Shown in pieces: positions 54,639 through 64,000 of a stretch of 64,000 bases of DNA (position 1 is its first letter; every line of letters starts with the position of its first letter). The stretch is from Apiospora phragmitis. Lineage: Eukaryota > Ascomycota > Sordariomycetes > Amphisphaeriales > Apiosporaceae. The DNA lies in NCBI GenBank assembly GCA_038363925.1, contig JAQQWL010000011.1, positions 8,370,001 to 8,434,000 on the forward strand, read 5' to 3'. Under the pieces are notes generated by a model, which saw only the letters and a program-made list of their open reading frames with translations, searched no databases and was not told the DNA's origin. The position numbers were made by a program, and so were the translations under genes.

Positions 54639-57600
54639 GTTTGGTCTCTATTAGTGGCCTCAGTTGGTCGCTGGGATTGCACACTCGGGTGTACGCTGGA
54701 TCGTTTCTTTTGTTTCAACCTTGTTAGGAGTTGGCGTTGTCTGCCAGGCTAAGCGCACAGGTCCTCGCGACCTGGATTAAATGTGTTGTAAAGGAAAGCT
54801 ATCCAACGAATGTAGTGGTGGATAGACGAGGGCGATAGCCTGACTGTGGACAGCGCTGCTGAATCCTGTGATTGCTGTTCTTCGCTCGCCCGTCTTCTTC
54901 CTCTCGAGCTGTCCCGTTCCGTTCGGGGTCAGGTGTTGATAAGTATTACTAAAAGGCGCAGGAAAGAGAAGAGGGAAGAGAAGTCGGCGAAAATAAAAAG
55001 TGAGAATGGATGGTTGCCAGTTGGGAGGCGGAGGCGGATGGCGACGGGGGGTTGATTGTGTCGTTTCCACGCAACCACTATCGCATGGCAGCAATTGGCT
55101 GTCAGCACCTTGAAGCAGAAACCGCAAGTACCATAATAGATGGGATACAAGTAATGAAGACTCAGAATGGGGGGTGCGGACGGTTAAGGACGAGACGAAG
55201 CGTCCAGGTCTGGTCGCTTACAAGTAAAATGCGGGTGGGTTGAAAGGAAGATCGTTTGGGTTCTGACAGGTTTGACAGGAAGAAAGAGAGGATTTTTGTT
55301 GTAGGTAGGCGGTAAAGAAACAGAAAACAGACAGACAGTGACAGTACTGCAGTACAGGGCCTGACACAGGGCAATCTCTGTGTGAAGTGTGTATCTGCGA
55401 GTGTGTCTGTGCCTGGGTAAGGAAAGTAAAGTCTGGGAAAAGAAGACAACAGCGCGGGAGGAACAAGGAAGGGAAAGCGGGCGGGCGGCTTTTCCAGTGT
55501 GGTGTCGCGGTACCGAATCAACGATATCCAATCCAATCCAACCAATTGTCCTGCGCTTCAAGTCACTTTTTAGTAGTATTCCAATGAGAGGCCGAGGGAA
55601 CTAGAAGAATGGGATTGAATTTAGGCCCATGGCTACCACTTTGTAAGAAGGAGAAGTACAAGGGTCGTCTTAGCGACAATGGCGGGTCTCAGGTACCCCT
55701 CGAGTACAGCCACCGTTTGATGACTGCCATTGAACATTCTGGCAAGACAACCCAAGGATTCCTTCTGCTGAAGGCGATTATTATTAGATTCTCGACCGCC
55801 TACCCATTCCTCATGAACATGAACCATCCTTTCAACTTTATTACTCCAAGAGTCGAGACTCTCTCTACGTAGAATGGGAGCAGCAGAGTTCAGTCAGAAT
55901 TCAAGGTTATCAGCTGGCCCTTCAGGCCTGGAAGCCTTCAACCGTTTGGGCCAGGCTTGACGTGCGAACGGTACCTACTCCCCTCCCACAGACGGGCTTC
56001 TTGGCTCGTACGGCTTAGGTAGTGGTTTCTTTCAAGATTCTATTCAACTCAACACTCAACAATGAGAGCATTACCACATCACATGCAGGACTATGTACCT
56101 TGACATACTAGACGGAAAGCCAGAGTCAATGCAGACCCTCGAGGTACAAGGGCGCCCCTCAAGCCGTTGGCAATATTCGCAATTACGCAAGTCTTGCCTC
56201 TCCGGGGGAATACTCCTCTCCCCTACAAATAAGCAGGCACCTAGGCCTGGCTTGCCTGGCAAGAAATCAACCAAGGACTCTAGACTGGAGGAGGCCTAAT
56301 TTTGGCTGCCGCTGTTTATGGAGATACATGAACTGTACTGCTGTGACCAAGGCTAAATTAGCGGATGGGAAGTACATTGATGGAGGCAGATGCCACCCAG
56401 CAAGCAAGAATAAACCCTCCACCCCCTGCCCGCTAGTCCAGGTTGCGTTTTGCGAAACCTGCAAGATTCTATTTTTAAAAAGGACGGCGCTACCGCTGAC
56501 GAATCACAGCCCGTCACCCAAATTTGGACGCTGCAGCTGATAATTTCGCAAATGCCAATCATCTTCGCCGCCGCCGTGGATGCGCCGGCTTGGTATTCGT
56601 ACGGCGGGCGGCGAATTGGATGTATTGGGATGCGAATATGGACTCGAGCCGGTGGCAATCTTTTGGACTGAGCCTCAAGATCCAGAAAAGTCGAGCAGCT
56701 GGTAGCTTGAGTTCTGGCTTGAGTGGCATTGTCCATATAGAATACTGTGGTTTGGGATTCCAGCACGCACTTACCAAACCCACGCCATCTAGATTACTGT
56801 GCAGCCCATCGCCGCCGTTGCAGGCCGTGCCAGTGCGCCGTCTAGCTTCCTTGCTCGTTGTTCAAATAGTCAGATTGGGAGACTTTTAACGTGCAGCCGG
56901 CTTCACACTTGTCAACAGTATCAGCTGGGTGTCGCGATTCGCCCTGTGCGCTGATATAGTCGTGCGCTACATATAGCAATAGCAACAATTTGTCCATAAT
57001 CCCCATCGCATATTGGTTTCCCAGTTCACCCGGCCAATTGGTAATTGTTTGTTTGGCTGCCTATATGCATCCTGCTATCACCTTATTCTTGAAGCATGTT
57101 CACATCAGCTCAAGCCTATTGCTTCGCCGCCCAACTCTCGTTCGCGCCGAGCCAGGGACCCCAGGACGGTCGCAAGCGACCATATACACGCGCTTCGCTC
57201 ATGGCACGACTCGTTGCTTTCTGGGCACACTCTGTCCATGGGATGAAACCAAACAGGAGCCGTTCAAGGAATCGATCCTTTTGGTCAACCAGGGCGGGCT
57301 CGTATCCTCTTCCGTTTCCTTTCAGCCTCATTGTTCCATTGATATTTACCACCGGCGCGGGTTGTTTGAAACGGCCGCTAGTCAGTTTCTCTAAAGAGCC
57401 GCGACGGCCTGGCTGATTGAGCACGATGACAAGAATTCTTGAGCTTGATAGGCGCCAACCACCTCCCGGCAGCCAGGTAACACGATCTCTAAAACTTGTC
57501 TTCCGCGTCTAATTGTGGCTACTTGATACAATCAGGTTCTAGCTGGTTCCGAAAGTGGTGATGTTGCCCCGTGGACGAGGCTCACGTGGAGATCCGCTTG

Positions 57601-60600
57601 GTCGCTCAAGTGACATCGTCAGGTAGACTGGATTGTTTTACCTTTATGGCAGTCGTGTCTCAAATTCAGATTGTAGGAGCCGCATTCCAACTACCCCCGC
57701 CCCAAGACTACAACGTTGATATCCTGTTGAGCAACAACAAACCATTTGATCTGCGAAATGCAATTCCCAGTATCCGCTCTGCACAAAAACGCTTTTCTCC
57801 AGCATTTCGTCGCTGCCCGGCTGTTGTTGCCTATCAGGGCAATACCAGCGTGCGTAATGTTTCAGCTTCCCGTCAGGTCCTTTCATCAAATCCACGTGAA
57901 CCTCCTCCTGACAATCACTTCTCCTCTTTTGAAGTTTTGACACATGCGTACACAGCACTGTCAAACAGTACGTCAGCCGCCTGTCTCTGTCTGCCATGGG
58001 GAAACAACGGCACTGAGCATTGAGTACCTTTGAGCCTTTCTCGAACTTGCGCGGGCTAAGCCTCGTTGGCTTACTACTCAGTGCCTGTGCCTAATATCCA
58101 CTTGAGGATTCCTCCAAGGTGGAGATGAAATTTGTACTTCTGCTGTACGGAGTACGGTTGCATTCAAAAGGGCATGGTCGTTTGGATGTGGGCCGTAGGC
58201 TATTCTGGCGCCGGTGCTTGGCGGATTCTGAAACACGGAGTTGGTTGCTCATCCCCCCTTGGCTTGCAGCTGCAGCAGCACACTCAACTTGCCAGGCTGC
58301 CAGGCTGCCAGCAACCCCTCCCTCCTCCGGCCTTGACCGCAATATGGCTCCAACGTGCATCCATGCTCGGGAAAGGAGATAAGCTAATAAACACCTACAG
58401 AGCACATATGCGTGTGATGGAATACTCGTGCATCACAACAGGTGTGGACGATGCTCCAAAACGACATGCTCATGCGATCACCGGCCCAGATGATCTGCCC
58501 ACCCATAGTAGTTGCCCATCTTCCATTGGCATGATGATGTTGGGGACTCGTCTTCGCATGTTCAGTTGATCAAGGATGGATCTACCTCGATTATGCGAGT
58601 TGGATCACCGATCACCAGCAGCCGGTCCTGTAGCCCTTTTCAGAATTCACCGCAAACAAGCACTGCAGCAAATCAAGACCAGACGTCTCTTCATTGGCCG
58701 AGTCGAGTTGACTTCCATAACCAGTTCTGGCGTGTCCAGCAGCATATGGATCCTAGGGCTGGCCAGACCTAAGCTTATGAACTTTTCCGACCAAGCCAAC
58801 GCTGGTGTTCTTCTCAGCCAGCGTAGAACCATAGACATGCCCCCGAACCCCCAAAAACTGGTTACATAATATTTCTAGGTCGCGTAGGTCTCGAGCTGGT
58901 GCGCTATTGCAATTGACTCGGTCTCCACTGCGTGAACTATCCAGCGTGCTGTACTATTCGTGCCTCGACCTAGCAGCTTGGGCAAGGGGGGGACTGTTCC
59001 CGTACCTCGAAGAGATAAAGCCGATCTTGGGAGGAACGGGTCGTAACCATCGACGGACTGTGGATTTTGACGAAGTAGGAAACGGCTTCCCTAGTACGTG
59101 GATCGAGAATCGGGAACGCCCACAATCTCGAGCACCGGAGCTCCGTGCACGGCGGGTTGGGTTCCCACTTGCTCATAGTCCGGTCCACCTGAGCCGCCGT
59201 TGATGGCAAGGCCTCCATGGTCTACTAGCAGTGGTCCGCCGGTTCCGGGCTAGCATCGCAACGAAGTCACATCGTGTTCATGATCATATCCTGTTCCGGC
59301 GTACACCTTAACATAGCAGCTGCCCGGACCTCACTTACTCATGGCGGAATGCCACGTTAGGTAACAGTAGCTGCATCGGTCCTTTTCCCGTGGTCCAGTA
59401 TTAATTACATATTGGTTACGAGCTGTAACATCAACACGGCCGGTGTTGACGAGTTTTTGAGACAATTTGACCACGATTCATCTTCGGGGTGTTAGATACG
59501 ATAATTCTATCCTGAATTACATGTAGCAATGCTCCGCAACTTCGCTGGCCTAGCACTTAACACACTCGCTATACTCGGTAAAAATTATTTTTTTAACCAC
59601 CTTTCGATATTATTCGAAACTATTCACTGTTCATTTCGGTCTGCCCTTACTTCACAAATCTGACATGACTTTTTTTTTTTTCCAGCTGAAGAAAGGTGAT
59701 CATATCAAGTTGACCATTGAAGGATATGAAGGTGTGTGCGTTCTATTTCAAAAGGACCGCACTTCCGTTGGTTGTCAGTTATCCCGTCGTCGCCTTATTC
59801 CTGGGATCGGGATGCGTTAAAACTGAGGATCCAGTTATCGTGAAAGGAAATCTTTGGGCTTACACTAGTACACCCCTTTGGTTATCAGTTACCGCATAGA
59901 TAGGCGGCAACAGTTGAGACGAGACTGTCTAAGTTGTTTCCGTCGTATGATCTTTCGTTCTCTCCCGTTCCGATTCTCACTCGTCATCCCGATGCCCCGA
60001 TGAACCGACCGCTGAGACTGGGCATCTCGATATTGGCGATAACTTAAACGTACGCGTGCGATCACTGCGTTTCATGCCAGATGAAAGAGCTTGAACATGA
60101 TGAGAATGGGTTTGCGCCACAGGACCGTCACGTGTACTTGGCTATCTATAAACTGTCAGACTACATATATTGTACACCTGTTGGCCGTAGCCCGATGATG
60201 GGGCCCATACTCGCTGTCCACAATGACTAATTGAATCCATCCAAGGCGAATGTACCAACTAAAAATACATTCTTTCTCTTCGAAACGTACACATGTTGTG
60301 CGCATGGCTAGCCATCTTCCATCTTATCACAACCAAGGGTGGTGATGCTCACTTCAGGGGTCCTGCGGACTTTATTAGAAGGGATTCCTAGGCTCCCAAC
60401 AGCATGGTGATGGCGTTTGAACTACTGAGGCCGTGCAATTGGGTAGACTATCACTCACGGCAGTAGGGGTCATATCGGTGGTACAAACACTAAAAATGAA
60501 AGAGACTCCCTGCAGCCGGCCCAGCAGAATGGATGGTTGTGTTGATCTAAACGAAGGAAAAGGCCGAGCATGCCCAAGATTGCAGAGCTGCGCCAGGACT

Positions 60601-62900
60601 TTTGGGAGTTCGATACGCGTGCGCTAACACTTTCTGGGAGACGGCTGCATGGAGAGCATATGCCGACCGGTACGGTGGTTCTGCTACCCTCTGGACATGG
60701 TAATGGCTTCGTTACATGGAGGCTTTCGGAACTCGAAGAGCGATGTCTAAACAGAGTCCGGTATGATGTTGGCCAGGGATATTTGTAGTCCCTGTTTGCC
60801 TGCCTGTCCGGGCCTTGCTTCATGTGGCCTTTTCAGTTTGTATCAAGTAGGTAATGCTCGCAACTCGGGCAGAGTTGAGGTGGTGTGGAGGATGTAGGAA
60901 AGACTGATGAGCTGAGTCCTGGGTTCTGCTGCCCTTGACGCGATGGCGTCTCAGTTGAGGATGTGCTTTATCTCATATTAGTGGACCGATCTATACCCCG
61001 GAACTTTTCGAGTTGGCTGCTTGATATTCTGTCACAAACAATACTATATATATTCCCGGACTGCATCTTTATGTCGGCTAAGTTATTATTTTGACAGATC
61101 TGTTGCACCCTTTTTTAAGTTGCCATTATGGCTCGCGGGAAGAAGTGGATTTGAAACTTGATCGTCCTTCTCAAGATCCCCATCAGGAAACTCAATCTGC
61201 CAGCCTCCTCCTGAGAGTTGATGAGACCTTGTGGAGGTACTCATACTGTGCTCAAGGTACATAAGCGGCGTTCCGGTTGGCCATTCTGGTTGGCCAATGC
61301 TGTGCATATGTCAGTGTGCAGTACGATATCCGAGCTCAACCCCACGCAAGCACGCACTACGACTTGCTTTCCCGACCATTAGAAGCTGCGTAACTCGCTC
61401 GATGCGCCTTGGATGAGGCGTTTGGCTTGGACCGGCTTCTGCACGAGTGTGTCCGGCGCACTGCCCGAGAGGGCCCGACATTACGCAGACAGCCGCCAAC
61501 AGGGGGAATTCAGCGCTCTTACTGAATGGACTGGTTTTTACATAGTAGTCGAAGATCAATAAACAGCAGGTCGGTGGACAACTCACAAATGCCGGCATAA
61601 TGTAATATCACAACAAACGATCGCAAAGGTGTGCGCGAAAGTCTCCATATGGCCACGCCATAATCCCCAGTCCCGGTGCTAAGTGCAAAACTAAGTGGAG
61701 TGGGAAGCGACGTCTTCATCGAGGCCAGGCTCTTTTAGTTGCTTCTTAGGCTCATTATCTACGAGTAGCTGCCCGCCAACTTATACGATAAGTGGCACCA
61801 CTCCATAACACCCGGGCTGGAAGGTGATGAGTGGCAATCGTCGACTGGGGGAGATTAACGGGATGCCCAGTCAACTCTCGTCATGAGCCGGAAACCCAAC
61901 CTTGCATGCTCACAATCAAACAGAAGAATGAGTTCACGTACATGAGAGACAGGTACATCATACTTTGAACGTACCATTCCTCAACCAGCTTTGTAGCCAG
62001 GGAGCCCTTACCTACGTTGACCTGAAAAGTCTAGAGGAGGTTTATTCCAAAAGAGAAGCCGGTCGGGAAAATGCGACGGCTTTACACCGTAGAGAACCCC
62101 TCACCCCTTCATCAGTCGACCTACATCGTAGATCACAGACAGCGAGGCGAGAGAGAGAGATCAATCCTCAAACCCTCTCCTCGATCGAACGAGCCGAGCG
62201 CAGTGAAAGAACGAGTCCGTCGCTGTCACATTGCTGCTGTCCCCTTGTCATGACTTGAACACTTTGACTGCCCTTGTTGACGAACAGACCCCAATCCTAC
62301 CTTGTCGCTACAACTGCTGCATATCGGGGTTTTCCTGTCGAATGAGATCATTTGACAAGGCTCGCTTCTGCTGGTCAATCGTCTCCTATTCCCGCCTGTA
62401 TCGACAAGCAGGGAGGGATATTTTTTGCTTGTTTTTCTCGACAAGCGTGGACCGTCTTGACTTTTCTTCTTTTTCCTCCCTCTGACCCTGCCGTCCATGT
62501 TTATTAGGCCTTAACAGTACCGGCACCTTTCTTTCTTATTCCCTCACTTGAAAATCTCGTTGCTCGCTCGCAGTGCATACCCACACCGAAAACGCCTATA
62601 TCTATCTGCTGAAGCACTTACCACACAGATGCAGAGCTGAGCCCCCATTTTCGATGGATGTCCTGTCCACAACGGCCAAAGCTCAAGCAATGCCAGAGAC
62701 CTGGAAACTCCACTAATACCCCGAATAATAATCAAAATCCCTAGAAGACTTTATTAGGAACCCACGGCAGTAAATTCGAGCTCATTTGAGAGTTCGGATG
62801 AGCAGAAAAGAGAAAGGCAAAGGCAGAGGCCAGAGAAAAAAAGAGGACCGGGGGTGCATTGCATTGAGAAGGCGAACTGGGACCAGTGCACGCAGAAATC
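54639..62900. other. 8.2-kb gene-poor stretch between divergent genes
   Basis: No open frame on either strand shows domains, and I found no convincing splice chain. Small signs: a GTACTGCAGTAC palindrome (55344-55355), one TACGGAGT copy (58146-58153), a GCCAGGCT triple repeat near 58290 and a T-run/CCAG acceptor-like site at 59671-59685. It should contain the promoter and leader of the MSG5-like gene (left, minus) and of the disordered-protein gene (right, plus). Confidence 0.5.
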
Positions 62901-64000
62901 ATGGCAGAGACACCTGATACCGCTAAAGCATCAGCTTCAGCGGCCTTGACTAGCAATACCACTCCTACTCCTGCCCATCAGCAGTCGGCGGACAGCGAAC
63001 AACCACCCCCGTTTTCATCATTGCCCACAACCACATCCACCTCGGCCACATCACCAACAACCTCGTCGGACGCGCCAGACAATCGCAACAACTATCATGA
63101 TCATCGGCAAAGTAACAACTCATCCAAGTTGCCAGCATTTCGTTTCACCGACCTAAAAAAGGAAAGCTTGGTCCATCCATCCTTGTTGCACGGCATCCCG
63201 TCACCTGTCACTCCGGGCGATACCGAGACAGAGACTCAGATCCAATCGTCCTCCAACGCGTTTGATAGAGTACGAGATAATCCTTCTGCTACCACTCCTG
63301 TCTCACCAGAACAATTGCCCGCTTCCCCAGACGCGGACCCCGACGATTCTCGGACTTCAACATTCCAGGCGCCTGGAACCAACTCCACTGTACAAGGCGC
63401 GACAACCACAATTGACGCGCGACACATTGACTTGCCGGATCCGGTACCTGCAACTGAACCTGAACCTGAACCTGAACCTGCACATGCAGACCAATTGATA
63501 ACAGCAAAATCACCACAGCCGCCAAACACCGACGAGATCACATCGCCATTGACTACTGACTCCGCTGAAACCGTCGTGGCTACTCAACCGCCGAAACGTC
63601 GCGCGCCAACTTCTAGCAGCACCAGTGTCCTAGATTTCGCATCTGGTTCGCGCCAGGCGCTGGGCGCTCATCAACGAGTTCATTCAGCAGAGGGCAACCG
63701 GAGTGCTGCGGGCGACGCTGCGCAAGACTGTGCGCAAGGCCAGGAGGGAGCTCATACTCCCCAAGTCTGTAAAAAGAAAATCGACGTCCGACGACAAGAG
63801 GACGTCTGCCTTAGAAGGCCACCTGTATCCTACAAACCGCCAGGCTCAGCTGGCACACCATCCACGGGAGCCTCAACATCCATCCCGCCCATTCGTTCGT
63901 TCCGATCATCAGTGTCAAGGCGGAGTTTCGGGATCGATATGAATTTCACATCACCTCGTTACGAAGACGCCAAAGGGGGCGATTCCAATCACCTTGACAA
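62901..64000 (+). CDS. Disordered Ser/Thr/Pro-rich protein, 3' partial, function unknown
   Basis: An open frame from ATG 62901 runs off the right edge (366 codons, no stop). It starts MAETPDTAKASASAALTSNT. The part seen is mostly Ser/Thr/Pro/Gln-rich with TTTSTSATSPTTSSDAPDNR, a FRFTDLKKESLVHPSLLHGI segment that could be a short conserved motif, a (GAACCT)n run coding EPEPEPEPE, and near the end PPIRSFRSSVSRRSFGIDMN, a basic phosphosite-like patch. No domain is recognised; any folded part must lie beyond the window. Start chosen because it is the first ATG of the frame, after a long purine-rich leader. The frame at 63703-63942 in another phase is a shadow. Confidence 0.65.
   Translation, partial: MAETPDTAKASASAALTSNTTPTPAHQQSADSEQPPPFSSLPTTTSTSATSPTTSSDAPDNRNNYHDHRQSNNSSKLPAFRFTDLKKESLVHPSLLHGIPSPVTPGDTETETQIQSSSNAFDRVRDNPSATTPVSPEQLPASPDADPDDSRTSTFQAPGTNSTVQGATTTIDARHIDLPDPVPATEPEPEPEPAHADQLITAKSPQPPNTDEITSPLTTDSAETVVATQPPKRRAPTSSSTSVLDFASGSRQALGAHQRVHSAEGNRSAAGDAAQDCAQGQEGAHTPQVCKKKIDVRRQEDVCLRRPPVSYKPPGSAGTPSTGASTSIPPIRSFRSSVSRRSFGIDMNFTSPRYEDAKGGDSNHLD
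63451..63480 (+). repeat. (GAACCT)n run coding Glu-Pro repeat
   Basis: Consecutive ACTGAACCT/GAACCT units encode a TEPEPEPEPEPA stretch in the partial gene. It is a likely variable coding repeat. Confidence 0.85.

Noticed and set aside
57571..58023. 150-codon frame in the right 8-kb gap
   Set aside because: No domain, no codon bias, no splice or leader support.
1..64000. CRISPR array, operons, bacterial-type ribosome sites
   Set aside because: The sequence is fungal nuclear DNA with spliced genes; no regularly spaced repeats were seen.

Overview
The window is nuclear DNA of a filamentous ascomycete (Pezizomycotina). Protein likenesses fit a sordariomycete best, but that narrower placing is inference. 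Signs are short GT-AG introns (mostly 50-160 nt) with CTRAC branch sites, CT-rich leaders, fungus-specific families (a GRGGAGN-repeat DUF3602 protein, DUF3176, Ppk6-like, a velvet-like protein) and standard fungal housekeeping genes. No rRNA, tRNA, CRISPR array or organellar sequence was recognised by eye.

Layout. 1-5 kb: 3' part of a Gfd2/YDR514C-like DEDDh nuclease (+), TIM14/PAM18 (-), RLP24 (+, sharing a 416-bp divergent promoter with TIM14) and a Par32-like DUF3602 protein (-). 5-13 kb: 8 kb with no recognisable gene. 13-29 kb: a single-finger C2H2 regulator (+), a multi-pass membrane protein (+), a large ING/PHD chromatin protein (+), a velvet-like protein (+), a DUF3176 membrane protein (-) and a peroxisomal enoyl-CoA isomerase (+). 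29-40 kb: COG1 (-), a DUF1349 protein (-), an aldo-keto reductase (+), a Ypq1-like PQ-loop transporter (-) and a Ppk6-like protein (+). 40.9-43.8 kb: an unrecognised gene whose single intron holds a decayed Tc1/mariner element. 46-51 kb: a three-KH RNA-binding protein (+) and the HUT1 nucleotide-sugar transporter (+). 52-55 kb: an MSG5-type MAPK phosphatase (-). 55-62.9 kb: a second 8-kb gene-poor stretch. 62.9 kb to the end: the 5' part of a disordered, Ser/Thr/Pro-rich protein (+).

The genes do not form an obvious pathway cluster. They are mixed housekeeping functions (mitochondrial import, 60S maturation, Golgi tethering, ER sugar-nucleotide transport, vacuolar amino-acid export, peroxisomal beta-oxidation) and regulators.

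Two points stand out. First, the Tc1/mariner element sits exactly at the TA of a 5' splice site and rebuilds a working-looking donor (GTAAAG), so the whole element can be spliced out as part of one 1.43-kb intron. Second, about 20 single-base breaks, mostly one base missing in C/G runs, interrupt otherwise well-conserved genes (COG1, HUT1, KH protein, PQ-loop, MSG5, ING, DUF3176 and others). When each break is closed, every model ends in frame with the expected motifs. I therefore read most of them as assembly errors, with the DUF3176 gene the best candidate for real decay.
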